NCBI GenBank assembly: GCA_040755055.1
Contig: JBFMBS010000007.1
Location: forward strand, 99,629 to 163,628
Reading direction: 5' to 3'
Length of the DNA stretch: 64,000 nt
Source: DYJK01 sp040755055
GTDB taxonomy: Bacteria > Bacteroidota > Ignavibacteria > Ignavibacteriales > Melioribacteraceae
The notes below the pieces were generated by a model. That model did no database searches. It saw only the letters and a program-made list of their open reading frames with translations, and had not been told where the DNA came from. This document shows positions 17,855 through 26,449 of this stretch, piece by piece. The first letter of the stretch is position 1. Each line of letters starts with the position of its first letter. The translations under genes and the position numbers were made by a program.

Positions 17855-17878
17855 AAATATTAAGGACTTATAACGAAG

Positions 17879-18538
17879 ATGGCAAAGCAAAAAGAACAGC
17901 AACCTAAAGAACAAAAAGATTCAGCAGCAGCTGGAAAAAAATCTAAACCGGAAGAGAAACAAACTAAAGTTGTTGAAGAAAAAATTCCGGCTAGATTAAA
18001 GATTAAATATGAAAAAGAAATTGTATCAAAATTAAAAGAGCAATTTCAATATAAAAGTGTGATGCAAGTTCCAAAGCTCGAAAAAATTGTTGTTAATATG
18101 GGTGTTGGTGCTGCAGTTCAAGATCCTAAAATATTAGAAGAAGCTGTTAGAGATCTTGAAACAATTACCGGGCAGAAAGCATCGATTAGAATTGCTAAAA
18201 AAGCAATATCTAATTTCAAACTGCGCGAAGGGATGAAAATAGGCGCAAAAATTACATTGCGCGGAAATATTATGTATGAGTTCCTTGATCGATTGATTAC
18301 TATAGCTTTACCTCGTGTTCGCGATTTTAGAGGCGTATCGGATAAATCATTCGACGGAAGAGGCAATTATACTCTAGGAATTAAAGAACAGATTATATTT
18401 GCAGAAATAAATGTTGATAAGGTTACTAAAATTTTAGGAATGGATATTACATTTGTTACAACTGCAAAGACAGATAAAGAATCATATGAATTACTGAATG
18501 CATTTGGTATCCCATTCAGAAAAAAGGAAATTAATTAA
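17879..18538 (+). CDS. rplE: 50S ribosomal protein L5 with N-terminal extension
   Basis: Ribosomal protein L5, part of the 5S rRNA complex in the central protuberance. It has 219 residues against about 180 usual: the family opening (ARLKIKYEKEIV) starts only near residue 38. The first 37 residues are Lys-, Glu- and Gln-rich and look disordered. The ATG at 17879 has AAGGA 12 bases upstream and there is no later in-frame start before the conserved core, so the extension is probably real. The body (KISNFKLREG-like and DRLITIALPRVRDFRG) is normal. Confidence 0.95.
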   Translation: MAKQKEQQPKEQKDSAAAGKKSKPEEKQTKVVEEKIPARLKIKYEKEIVSKLKEQFQYKSVMQVPKLEKIVVNMGVGAAVQDPKILEEAVRDLETITGQKASIRIAKKAISNFKLREGMKIGAKITLRGNIMYEFLDRLITIALPRVRDFRGVSDKSFDGRGNYTLGIKEQIIFAEINVDKVTKILGMDITFVTTAKTDKESYELLNAFGIPFRKKEIN

Positions 18539-18547
18539 AGGGTAAAC

Positions 18548-18817
18548 ATGGCAAGAAAAAGCTTACTTGCTCGTGAAATTAAAAGAGCTAAATTGTATAA
18601 GAAGTACGCAGAAAAAAGAAAAGAATTAAAAGCGAAAGGTGATTATGATGCATTACAAGAACTTCCGCGTAATTCATCTTTAACACGTGCTCATAACAGA
18701 TGCCAAATATCAGGCAGACCAAGGGGATATTACAGAAAGTTTGGAGTATCCCGATTAGTATTAAGAGAAATGGCTTTACGCGGAGAAATACCCGGCGTAA
18801 AGAAATCAAGTTGGTAA
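18548..18817 (+). CDS. rpsN: 30S ribosomal protein S14, zinc-free form
   Basis: Ribosomal protein S14 of the 30S head. This is the long form (89 residues) without the CxxC pairs: only one cysteine is present (in HNRCQISGRPRG), so it is the zinc-independent type. The C-terminal end (SRLVLREMALRGEIPGVKKSSW in two parts) is standard. Nine bases after rplE. Confidence 0.97.
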   Translation: MARKSLLAREIKRAKLYKKYAEKRKELKAKGDYDALQELPRNSSLTRAHNRCQISGRPRGYYRKFGVSRLVLREMALRGEIPGVKKSSW

Positions 18818-18834
18818 TTAGAGGAGAATAGTAA

Positions 18835-19230
18835 ATGCCGGTAACCGATCCGATTGCAGATTTTTTAACACGAATTAGGAATGCTGTTAAAGCCAGAAAA
18901 AGATTTGTTGATATTCCATCATCAAAAATGAAAATTAGTCTGGCAGAAATCCTAAAGAACAATAAGTTCATAAGAGACTATAACGTTGTTGAAGACAATA
19001 AACAGAATATACTTAGAGTTCATTTACAATATATAAATGGTGTACCTTCAATAACCGGAATTAAAAGAATAAGTACACCGGGTTTGCATTTGTATATAGG
19101 TAAAGATGATCTCCCGAAAGTATTGAATGGATTAGGAATTGCTATCGTATCTACACCGAAAGGATTATTGACTGATAGACAAGCCAGAAAAGAAGAAGTT
19201 GGCGGCGAAGTAATTTGCCATGTTTGGTAA
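18835..19230 (+). CDS. rpsH: 30S ribosomal protein S8
   Basis: Ribosomal protein S8, a central 16S rRNA binder; in Escherichia coli it also represses the spc operon. It has 131 residues, with DPIADFLTRIRNA at the start and a C-terminal STPKGLLTDRQARKEEVGGE block typical of the RNA-binding domain. An AGAGGAG site precedes the ATG. Confidence 0.97.
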   Translation: MPVTDPIADFLTRIRNAVKARKRFVDIPSSKMKISLAEILKNNKFIRDYNVVEDNKQNILRVHLQYINGVPSITGIKRISTPGLHLYIGKDDLPKVLNGLGIAIVSTPKGLLTDRQARKEEVGGEVICHVW

Positions 19231-19249
19231 AATTTTAACGAGGTAAAAA

Positions 19250-19786
19250 GTGTCCCGTATAGGTAAAAAACCGATACCAATAAAAGATGTTACAGTTAAC
19301 TTTAGTAATGGTATCATTAAAGTTAAAGGTAAGCTTGGTGAACTATCGATGAAAGTTCATCCCAATATAAAAGTTGAAGTTGGTAAAGAAGAAATAACAG
19401 TAACGCGCCCGGATGATTCTAAAGAAAATAGGGCATTGCATGGTTTAACACGTGCTTTGATCAATAACATGGTTAAAGGAGTAACCGAAGGTTATTCTAA
19501 ATCATTAGATATTGTTGGAGTAGGTTATAAAGCTGAAGCCAAAGGTAATTCGGTATTGTTCAGTTTGGGTTATGCTCACCCGATTTATTTTATGCCGCCA
19601 GATGGAATTAAGATGGAAGTCCCGGTACCTACTCAAGTAAAAATTTCTGGGAGTGATAAGGAACTTGTAGGATTGATCGCAGCAAAAATAAGATCATTCA
19701 AAAAACCTGAACCGTATAAAGGTAAAGGCGTAAAATACTCCAACGAAGTCATCGTACGCAAAGCTGGTAAGACAGCCGGTAAATAA
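19250..19786 (+). CDS. rplF: 50S ribosomal protein L6
   Basis: Ribosomal protein L6, near the GTPase-associated centre. It has 178 residues beginning SRIGKKPIPI. The start is GTG at 19250, chosen because this is the family N-terminus and GAGG lies eight to twelve bases upstream. The C-terminal PEPYKGKGVKYSNE block is conserved. Confidence 0.97.
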   Translation: MSRIGKKPIPIKDVTVNFSNGIIKVKGKLGELSMKVHPNIKVEVGKEEITVTRPDDSKENRALHGLTRALINNMVKGVTEGYSKSLDIVGVGYKAEAKGNSVLFSLGYAHPIYFMPPDGIKMEVPVPTQVKISGSDKELVGLIAAKIRSFKKPEPYKGKGVKYSNEVIVRKAGKTAGK

Positions 19787-19802
19787 TTAGGAGATTGTTA
19801 AA

Positions 19803-20168
19803 ATGTTTTTGAAGGATAATAAAAAAAGAATTCGTAAAAAAGTTAGAGTAAGAAGTAAAATATCCGGTACACCTGAAAGACCAAGATTGAGTGTATTCAG
19901 AAGCTTAAATCATATATATGCACAGATAATTGATGATGCCAATGGGATAACATTAGTAGAAGCTTCTACAAAATCTAAAGAGCTGGCAGAAGAACTAAAA
20001 ACTAGCAAGGGTAAAACTTCTAAAAGCAAATTAGTCGGAAAATTAGTAGCCAAACGTGCATCAGAAAAAGGAATAGCAACAGTAGTATTTGATAGAAATG
20101 GATTTACATATCATGGCAGAATAAAAGCAGTAGCTGAGGGTGCCCGCGAAGGCGGTCTTAAATTTTAA
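19803..20168 (+). CDS. rplR: 50S ribosomal protein L18
   Basis: Ribosomal protein L18, a 5S rRNA binder. It has 121 residues, with RPRLSVFRSLNHIYAQIIDD and a C-terminal FDRNGFTYHGRIKAVAEGAREGGL in the family form. After it the operon is interrupted by a tRNA gene before rpsE, an unusual arrangement. Confidence 0.96.
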   Translation: MFLKDNKKRIRKKVRVRSKISGTPERPRLSVFRSLNHIYAQIIDDANGITLVEASTKSKELAEELKTSKGKTSKSKLVGKLVAKRASEKGIATVVFDRNGFTYHGRIKAVAEGAREGGLKF

Positions 20169-20185
20169 ATATTTGAAATTGTGAT

Positions 20186-20259
20186 TGCCGGGTCGTCTAA
20201 TGGCAGGACAGCGGCCTTTGGAGCCGTATGTGGAGGTTCGAATCCTCCCCCGGCAGCCA
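20186..20259 (+). tRNA. tRNA-Gln (anticodon UUG)
   Basis: A 74-base tRNA folds with acceptor stem TGCCGGG/CCCGGCA, a G discriminator and an encoded CCA end. The anticodon stem is GCGGC/GCCGT and the seven-base loop CTTTGGA gives anticodon TTG, which reads glutamine codons. U1-A72 is typical of bacterial tRNA-Gln. It lies between rplR and rpsE in the same direction with 17 and 41 bases on either side, so it must be cut out of the ribosomal protein transcript. Confidence 0.96.
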
Positions 20260-20300
20260 AAAAATTAAAAACAGTGAATGGTTGAAACAAGGAGTTAACA

Positions 20301-20813
20301 TTGAATTTCAAGAACAAAAAAGTTTCAGGATTAGAGAACCTAAAAGAAAAAATTGTTCACATTAATAGAGTTGCCAAAGTAGTTAAAGGCGGTAGAAGAT
20401 TCAGCTTTAACGCAATTGTAGTTGTAGGCGATGGCAATGGTCACGTTGGTGTTGGATTAGGCAAAGCTAACGAAGTAACAGATGCCATTTCGAAAGGTAT
20501 TGATGATGCTAAGAAAAATGTTTACAGAGTTACTATTGCAAAAGGTACTATTCCGCATTCGATAATTGGCAAGTTTGGTGCCGGACAAGTATTGCTAAAA
20601 CCAGCTACACCGGGTACCGGATTAATTGCCGGCGGCGGAGTTCGTGCTGTTCTTGAAGCAGCCGGTGTGCAAGATGTATTAACAAAATCTCTCGGGTCGT
20701 CAAATCCGCACAACCAAGTAAAGGCAACGCTGAATGCATTATTAAATCTTATTGATGCAAGAACGATGGCATCTAAACGCGGATTAAAAGTTTCCGAGTT
20801 ATTCAATTTGTAA
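20301..20813 (+). CDS. rpsE: 30S ribosomal protein S5
   Basis: Ribosomal protein S5 at the mRNA entry site, involved in decoding accuracy. It has 170 residues with RVAKVVKGGRRFSFNA, the double-stranded RNA binding fold and GVRAVLEAAGVQDVLTKSLG. The start is TTG at 20301, set by AAGGAGT at 20289-20295. It is separated from rplR by the tRNA-Gln. Confidence 0.96.
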   Translation: MNFKNKKVSGLENLKEKIVHINRVAKVVKGGRRFSFNAIVVVGDGNGHVGVGLGKANEVTDAISKGIDDAKKNVYRVTIAKGTIPHSIIGKFGAGQVLLKPATPGTGLIAGGGVRAVLEAAGVQDVLTKSLGSSNPHNQVKATLNALLNLIDARTMASKRGLKVSELFNL

Positions 20814-20824
20814 TAGAGGATTAA

Positions 20825-21013
20825 ATGGCTAAGAAATTAAAAATAACTCAAACCGGAAGTATTATAGATAGACCGGAAAGACAAAAGCTGACGATAAAAG
20901 CATTGGGTCTTGGCAGACCAAATTATCATGTTATTCACAACGATACTCCCCAGATTAGAGGGATGGTTCGTAAAGTAAATCATCTTGTAAAAGTCGAAGA
21001 AATAGAAGAATAA
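20825..21013 (+). CDS. rpmD: 50S ribosomal protein L30
   Basis: Ribosomal protein L30, a small protein absent from some lineages. It has 62 residues with the KITQTGSIIDRPERQKLT-type start and GLGRPNYHVIHNDTPQIRGM core. It lies 11 bases after rpsE and nine before rplO, the usual position. Confidence 0.95.
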   Translation: MAKKLKITQTGSIIDRPERQKLTIKALGLGRPNYHVIHNDTPQIRGMVRKVNHLVKVEEIEE

Positions 21014-21022
21014 GGTGTCTAA

Positions 21023-21487
21023 ATGGATATACTAAGTAATCTGAAACCAGCAAAGGGTTCAAATAAAAAGAGAAAAAGAATTGGTCGTGGTGAAGGATCG
21101 GGACACGGTGGAACTGCAACACGCGGTATGAATGGCCAACGTTCACGTTCGGGTGCAAAATTTAAAGTTTGGTTTGAAGGCGGACAAATGCCGCTACAGA
21201 GACGCGTACCAAAGAGAGGTTTTAAAAGTCCGTTTAAAATTATTTATCAAGTTGTTAATATTGATAAACTTCAAAAATTAGTTGATGATAAAAAAGTAAC
21301 TGACGGTGTAATTAATTTTGAAACATTATTGAAACATCGTGCTGTTTCGAAATCTTCAGTACCTTTTAAAATACTTGGTAATGGAGAGTTAAAAGCAAAA
21401 TTAAATGTTGAAGCGCATGCGTTTAGTGCATCAGCAAAAGAAAAAATTGAATCACTCGGCGGAACTATCAAAGAGATTAAATTTTAA
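21023..21487 (+). CDS. rplO: 50S ribosomal protein L15
   Basis: Ribosomal protein L15, a late assembly protein of the 50S core. It has 154 residues; the glycine- and arginine-rich N-terminal tail (RIGRGEGSGHGGTATRGMNG) and FEGGQMPLQRRVPKRGF are typical. Its stop TAA shares one base with the secY start (TAATG), so the two are translationally coupled. Confidence 0.96.
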   Translation: MDILSNLKPAKGSNKKRKRIGRGEGSGHGGTATRGMNGQRSRSGAKFKVWFEGGQMPLQRRVPKRGFKSPFKIIYQVVNIDKLQKLVDDKKVTDGVINFETLLKHRAVSKSSVPFKILGNGELKAKLNVEAHAFSASAKEKIESLGGTIKEIKF

Positions 21488-22824
21488 TGGCTACTTTTCA
21501 AGAAACATTCCGAAATATTTTTAAGATTCATGAACTTAGACAGAGAATACTATATACGTTAGCTCTGTTGATTATAGTTCGTATCGGTTCACACATTACG
21601 CTTCCCGGAATCGATTCATTCTTATTAAATTCTGCGATGACAAACACTACTTCCGATAATTTATTCGGGCTGTATGATTTGTTTGTGGGTGGTGCGTTCA
21701 GAAATGCTGCGTTATTTGCATTGGGTATTATGCCTTACATATCCGCATCAATCGTATTGCAGTTAGCCGGCGCAGTAGTTCCTTATATTCAAAAGTTGCA
21801 GCGCGAAGGTGAAGAAGGAAGAAAGAAAATTAACCAGTGGACAAGATACGGTACTGTGCTTGTATCTGCATTCCAGGCATGGGGCGTGACAATTCACTTA
21901 ATGAATATTCAACACAACAATCTTCCTATTGTACCGGATGCGGTAAGGGGTTTTGGGTGGACGATATCTACAGTTGTTCTTTTGGTTTCGGGTACAATGT
22001 TTATTATGTGGATGGGAGAACAGATAACCGAAAAAGGAATTGGTAACGGTATTTCGTTGATAATCTTTATTGGAATTATCGACCGCTTCCCATTTGCAAT
22101 GCTCGATGAGTATCGTTTGATTACAGCCGGGCAAAGAAATTTGGTAATTGAAATTGTCATCCTTGTTTTGTTGGTATTTATTATTGCCGGTGTAGTTTTA
22201 GTTACACAAGGTACACGCAGAATACCAGTCCAGTATGCTAAAAGAGTTGTAGGCAGAAAAGTATATGGTGGTGTAACCCAATACATTCCGCTCAGAGTAA
22301 ACACAGCCGGTGTTATGCCGATAATCTTTGCGCAGTCAATTATGTTTATTCCAAGTACATTGTTATCATTTTTCCCTAACAATGAATTTATTGCATCGAT
22401 ATCCGGATACTTTACTTATCAATCGTTGACTTATGCTTTTATTTATGCAATCATGATTATATTCTTCACATATTTTTACACGGCTATTGCATTCAATCCG
22501 CAAGATGTTGCAGAGAATATGAAAAAACAAGGCGGATTTATTCCGGGTATTCGTCCAGGGAAACAAACCGCAGATTTTATAGATAACATTTTGACTAAGA
22601 TAACATTGCCGGGTTCAGTATTTCTTGCTGTAATTGCGATACTACCTACCTTCATTTCTAAATTTGGAGTATCGGGAAGTTTTGCATCATTCTTTGGCGG
22701 AACAAGCTTACTTATAGTTGTTGGAGTTGCATTGGATACACTTCAACAAATTGAATCCCATTTATTGATGCGTCACTATGATGGCTTTATGAAATCCGGT
22801 AAAATAAAAGGGCGAAGATTCTAA
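21487..22824 (+). CDS. secY: Protein translocase subunit SecY
   Basis: Central channel of the Sec translocase in the inner membrane. It has 445 residues with about ten hydrophobic membrane segments. Family motifs include LPGIDSF after the first segment, ALGIMPYISASIVLQL in segment 2 and the cytoplasmic loop GTRRIPVQYAKR. The gene overlaps rplO by one base. The adk gene, often found between secY and map in other bacteria, is absent here. Confidence 0.98.
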   Translation: MATFQETFRNIFKIHELRQRILYTLALLIIVRIGSHITLPGIDSFLLNSAMTNTTSDNLFGLYDLFVGGAFRNAALFALGIMPYISASIVLQLAGAVVPYIQKLQREGEEGRKKINQWTRYGTVLVSAFQAWGVTIHLMNIQHNNLPIVPDAVRGFGWTISTVVLLVSGTMFIMWMGEQITEKGIGNGISLIIFIGIIDRFPFAMLDEYRLITAGQRNLVIEIVILVLLVFIIAGVVLVTQGTRRIPVQYAKRVVGRKVYGGVTQYIPLRVNTAGVMPIIFAQSIMFIPSTLLSFFPNNEFIASISGYFTYQSLTYAFIYAIMIIFFTYFYTAIAFNPQDVAENMKKQGGFIPGIRPGKQTADFIDNILTKITLPGSVFLAVIAILPTFISKFGVSGSFASFFGGTSLLIVVGVALDTLQQIESHLLMRHYDGFMKSGKIKGRRF

Positions 22825-22844
22825 TTTTATAGATTGATTTTATT

Positions 22845-23606
22845 GTGATATTAATTAAATCGAAAAAAGAGATCGATTACATACGAGAAAGTTGTCAAAT
22901 AGTTGCAGAGACTTTACAGTTATTGAGGCGTTATGTTAAACCAGGCATAACGACGTTAGAACTCGATAAAATTGCTGAAGATTATATTCTCAGCAATGAT
23001 GCGAGAGCCGCATTTAAAGGTTATTCACAAGCCGGCTCTTTCGATTTCCCGGGTTCAATTTGTTCTTCTGTTGATGATGAAGTCGTTCACGGTATTCCCG
23101 GGAACAGAGTGCTTAAAGAAGGCGAAATACTTTCTATTGATGTAGGTGTAGAAAAAAATAATTTCTTCGGTGATGCTGCATTAACTGTTGCCGTTGGAAA
23201 TATTAGTGATGAAAAGAAAAAATTGATGGATGTTACTGAAAAATCTTTATATGATGGTATTGAACAAGCAAGAACCGGCAACAGATTAGGCGATGTTGGT
23301 GATGCTATTCAATCATTAGTTGAAAGAAATGGTTTTTCAGTTGTTAGGGATCTATGCGGACACGGAGTAGGCAAGTATTTGCACGAAGATCCGCAAGTAC
23401 CAAATTACGGTAGGAAAGGTGTAGGGGCACTCTTAAAAAACGGAATGACCATTGCAATTGAACCAATGATTAACATGGGAACTTATAAAGTTTCAATTGA
23501 TGAGGATGGCTGGACGGTAAGAACGCAAGATGGATTACCGTCGGCTCATTTTGAACATACAATAGCAATAATTGAAGGAAAACCTGAAATACTTACGAAG
23601 TGCTAA
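22845..23606 (+). CDS. map: Methionine aminopeptidase, type I
   Basis: Removes the initiator methionine from nascent proteins. It has 253 residues. The five metal ligands of the pita-bread fold are in place: D99 (SIDVG), D110 (GDAALT), H173 (CGHGVG), E206 (IEPM) and E237 (FEHT). The start is GTG at 22845; the ribosome site is weak. Its stop overlaps the infA start by one base. Confidence 0.96.
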   Translation: MILIKSKKEIDYIRESCQIVAETLQLLRRYVKPGITTLELDKIAEDYILSNDARAAFKGYSQAGSFDFPGSICSSVDDEVVHGIPGNRVLKEGEILSIDVGVEKNNFFGDAALTVAVGNISDEKKKLMDVTEKSLYDGIEQARTGNRLGDVGDAIQSLVERNGFSVVRDLCGHGVGKYLHEDPQVPNYGRKGVGALLKNGMTIAIEPMINMGTYKVSIDEDGWTVRTQDGLPSAHFEHTIAIIEGKPEILTKC

Positions 23607-23824
23607 TGGCTAAACAAGGACCAATAAAAATAGACGGAATTGTAACAGAGACATTACCTAATGCTCATTTCCGTGTTCGTTTAGATAATGGTCACGAAAT
23701 TTTAGCCCATATTTCAGGCAAGATGAGAATGCACTTCATAAAAATTTTGGTTGGCGATAAAGTTGCAATCGAACTATCGCCGTACGATTTGAATAAAGGT
23801 AGAATTACATACAGATATAAATAA
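23606..23824 (+). CDS. infA: Translation initiation factor IF-1
   Basis: IF-1, an OB-fold factor that blocks the A site during initiation. With the ATG at 23606 it has 72 residues, beginning AKQGPIKIDGIV and ending GRITYRYK, the standard length; two codons further upstream would lie inside map and are rejected. It overlaps the map stop by one base (TAATG). Confidence 0.97.
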   Translation: MAKQGPIKIDGIVTETLPNAHFRVRLDNGHEILAHISGKMRMHFIKILVGDKVAIELSPYDLNKGRITYRYK

Positions 23825-23834
23825 CGGAGAAGTG

Positions 23835-23948
23835 ATGAAAGTTAGATCATCCGTAAAAAAAATGTGCGAGCACTGCAAGATAATTAAACGAAAAGGAGTC
23901 GTTAGAGTTATCTGTAAAAATCCAAAACACAAACAAAGACAAGGTTAA
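23835..23948 (+). CDS. rpmJ: 50S ribosomal protein L36, zinc form
   Basis: Ribosomal protein L36, the smallest ribosomal protein, 37 residues. It begins MKVRSSVKKMCEHCK and ends KNPKHKQRQG. The zinc ligands C11, C14, C27 and H32 are all present, so this is the zinc-binding form. CGGAGAAG lies just before the ATG. It sits ten bases after infA and 19 before rpsM, the standard position. Confidence 0.97.
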   Translation: MKVRSSVKKMCEHCKIIKRKGVVRVICKNPKHKQRQG

Positions 23949-23967
23949 AACTTAGGAGGAATAAGAT

Positions 23968-24351
23968 TTGGCTCGTATAGCTGGTATCGATTTACCAAAA
24001 CAGAAAAAAGCATTTATTGGATTAACTTATATTTTTGGTGTTGGAAGACAAACAGCATCAGATATTCTTGCCAAGGCAAATGTTAATCCGAATAAAAAAA
24101 TCGGCGAACTGACCGAAGAAGAAGTAGCAAAGATTCGTTCGATAATGACTTCTGAATATAAAGTTGAAGGTGCACTGAGAAGTGAAGTTCAACAGAATAT
24201 TAAACGACTAATGGATATAGGAAGCTACCGCGGACTGCGCCATAGAAGAGGATTACCGGTCAGAGGTCAGCGTACTAGAACCAATTCCAGAACACGTAAA
24301 GGAAAACGTAAAACAGTTGCCGGCAAGAAAAAAGTGGCAGCTAAGAAGTAA
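23968..24351 (+). CDS. rpsM: 30S ribosomal protein S13
   Basis: Ribosomal protein S13 of the 30S head, forming bridges to the 50S subunit. It has 127 residues beginning ARIAGIDLPKQKKA, with GLRHRRGLPVRGQRTRTNSRT near the end and a lysine-rich tail. The start is TTG at 23968, with TAGGAGGA at 23953-23960. It opens the alpha group. Confidence 0.97.
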   Translation: MARIAGIDLPKQKKAFIGLTYIFGVGRQTASDILAKANVNPNKKIGELTEEEVAKIRSIMTSEYKVEGALRSEVQQNIKRLMDIGSYRGLRHRRGLPVRGQRTRTNSRTRKGKRKTVAGKKKVAAKK

Positions 24352-24373
24352 TAAATAATTACAAGGAGCAACA

Positions 24374-24760
24374 TTGGCTAAGGTAGTTAAAAAGACTAAA
24401 AAGAAAGTTCACGTTGATGCTGTTGGTGTAGCACATATTAAAGCATCGTTCAACAATGTGATTGTTACTATAACAGATATTTATGGAAATACAATTTCAT
24501 GGTCCTCTGCCGGTAAAAATGGATTTAAAGGATCAAGAAAGAACACTCCGTTTGCAGCCCAGGTTACAGCCGAAGCAGCAGCTAAAGAAGCTCATGATCT
24601 TGGTTTAAGGAAAATTGATGTTTTTGTTAAGGGTCCCGGTGCCGGTAGAGAAGCAGCTATTAGAGCTATGAACGTAGCCGGTCTTGAAATTTTATCAATT
24701 AAAGATACTACTCCAATTCCACACAACGGCTGCAGACCGCCGAAACGTAGAAGAGTGTAA
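24374..24760 (+). CDS. rpsK: 30S ribosomal protein S11
   Basis: Ribosomal protein S11 on the 30S platform near the E site. It has 128 residues with IKASFNNVIVTITD, GFKGSRKNTPFAAQ and the C-terminal PIPHNGCRPPKRRRV. The start is TTG at 24374, preceded by AAGGAGC. It lies 22 bases after rpsM. Confidence 0.97.
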   Translation: MAKVVKKTKKKVHVDAVGVAHIKASFNNVIVTITDIYGNTISWSSAGKNGFKGSRKNTPFAAQVTAEAAAKEAHDLGLRKIDVFVKGPGAGREAAIRAMNVAGLEILSIKDTTPIPHNGCRPPKRRRV

Positions 24761-24789
24761 AAAAAATTAAAAGGAAATCATAAAAAACA

Positions 24790-25401
24790 ATGGCACGAAA
24801 CACAGAATCAATAGTAAAACTATCTCGTAAGTTGGGTATTCCGTTAAGTACAAAAGCAAGCAAGTATATGGAACGCCGTCCGTATGGACCCGGTCAGCAT
24901 GGTAAATCACGCCGTGCAAAAGTATCGGAATACGGTACACAGTTAAAAGAAAAACAAAAAATGAAATATATATACGGTGTTTTAGAGCGCCAGTTTAGAA
25001 ATTATTTTGAGAAAGCAACAAGAATGAAAGGAAAGACCGGCGATAATTTGGTTAAACTGCTCGAACGCCGTTTGGATAACGTTGTTTATCGTTTAGGTTT
25101 AGCACCAACAAGACGTGCTGCACGCCAGCTTGTTGTTCACGGTCATTTTAAAGTTAACAACGACAAAGTGAATGTTCCGTCTTATCTTTTATCTGCCGGT
25201 GATATTATTTCGGTACGCGATAAAAGCAAAAAGCTGGATGTTATCCATAACTCGATGAGACGTGTAAAAGATGCATCGTTATATTCATGGTTAAGTTTGG
25301 ATAAAGCAACACTCTCCGGCACATTCGTATCAGTTCCGGAAAGAGAAGACATTCCTTTAACAGTTAATGAACAATTAGTAGTCGAATTATATTCTAAGTA
25401 A
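24790..25401 (+). CDS. rpsD: 30S ribosomal protein S4, zinc-free form
   Basis: Ribosomal protein S4, an assembly initiator; in E. coli it represses the alpha operon. It has 203 residues, with RRPYGPGQHG and the S4 RNA-binding domain (LERRLDNVVYRLGLAPTRR). The N-terminus has no cysteines, so it is the zinc-free type. It lies 29 bases after rpsK. Confidence 0.97.
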   Translation: MARNTESIVKLSRKLGIPLSTKASKYMERRPYGPGQHGKSRRAKVSEYGTQLKEKQKMKYIYGVLERQFRNYFEKATRMKGKTGDNLVKLLERRLDNVVYRLGLAPTRRAARQLVVHGHFKVNNDKVNVPSYLLSAGDIISVRDKSKKLDVIHNSMRRVKDASLYSWLSLDKATLSGTFVSVPEREDIPLTVNEQLVVELYSK

Positions 25402-25430
25402 TTTATAAATTTAAAAAAAGAGGATACTAC

Positions 25431-26426
25431 ATGAGCTATCCGTTTATTAAGATGCCCGATGGCGTTGTTTTAGACGATTCCTCAAAAAGTGCAACATTCG
25501 GTAGATTTATTGTGCAACCATTAGAGAGAGGTTTCGGAGTAACATTAGGCAATGCATTAAGAAGAGTATTATTATCCTCTCTTACTGGCGCAGCTATAAC
25601 TGCAGTTAAAATTGAAGGGGTTCTTCACGAATTCTCTACAATACCGGGTGTAGTTGAAGATGTTACCGAAATAATCCTTAACCTTAAAAAAGTTAGAATG
25701 AGAATCATCAACAAAAAGGCAACCGGTTGTGAATTATCTCTTTCTGGCGTTAAAGAATTTAAAGCCGAAGATATCCAAAAAGCTTGTCCCGATATCGAAG
25801 TGCTAAATCCAGATCTACTGATTGCCCGGATGAACCCGGATGCAAAATTAAATTTGGAATTGAAATTCGGCGTTGGCAAAGGATATGTCCCTTCAAACGA
25901 ACAGAAAATTCCCGAAATGACTATTGGAACGATATTGATCGATTCAATTTTCACACCTATAGTCAATGCTCGATATGAAGTTGAAAACGTTCGTATCGGT
26001 GAAAAAAATGATTATGAGAAGTTAACGCTCGAAATTACTACAGATGGTTCAATTACACCGGAAGAGTCGTTATCAAGTTCTGCCAAGATACTAAAGGATC
26101 ATATACAATTATTCATCAACTTTGATGCAGAACCGGAAGAAGAAAAAGTTGAGAGCGAAAAAGATGCCGAAGCCGAAAGATTAAGAAAAATTCTTACGAC
26201 TAATGTAGATGATCTCGAATTAAGCGTACGCTCGCATAACTGTTTGAAAGCCGCTAACATTAAAACTCTTGGCGATCTTGTAAGACGCGACGAAAATGAA
26301 ATGCTGAAATTCAGAAATTTCGGAAGAAAATCTCTCGCTGAATTGATTGAGATTGTTGAGAACTACGGACTCGAATTTGGCATGGACGTAGATAAATACG
26401 TTAAAGATAAACCAGAAACTAATTAG
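25431..26426 (+). CDS. rpoA: RNA polymerase alpha subunit
   Basis: Alpha subunit of RNA polymerase, which forms the assembly dimer and contacts upstream DNA and activators. It has 331 residues. The N-terminal domain has FGRFIVQPLERGFGVTLGNALRR and LSSLTGAAITAVKI; after an acidic linker (about residues 230-250) the C-terminal domain carries SVRSHNCLKAANIKTLGDLV and FGRKSLAEL. It lies between rpsD and rplQ as usual. Confidence 0.98.
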   Translation: MSYPFIKMPDGVVLDDSSKSATFGRFIVQPLERGFGVTLGNALRRVLLSSLTGAAITAVKIEGVLHEFSTIPGVVEDVTEIILNLKKVRMRIINKKATGCELSLSGVKEFKAEDIQKACPDIEVLNPDLLIARMNPDAKLNLELKFGVGKGYVPSNEQKIPEMTIGTILIDSIFTPIVNARYEVENVRIGEKNDYEKLTLEITTDGSITPEESLSSSAKILKDHIQLFINFDAEPEEEKVESEKDAEAERLRKILTTNVDDLELSVRSHNCLKAANIKTLGDLVRRDENEMLKFRNFGRKSLAELIEIVENYGLEFGMDVDKYVKDKPETN

Positions 26427-26449
26427 CATTTTTCCCAGAAGGTTAAATA

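Noticed and set aside
17513..17914. A 133-codon minus-strand frame opposite rplX and the start of rplE
   Set aside because: Phe/Ile/Asn-rich translation, the typical antisense of lysine-rich ribosomal genes.
21909..22382. A 157-codon minus-strand frame opposite secY
   Set aside because: Opposite conserved SecY segments; translation has no recognisable domain.
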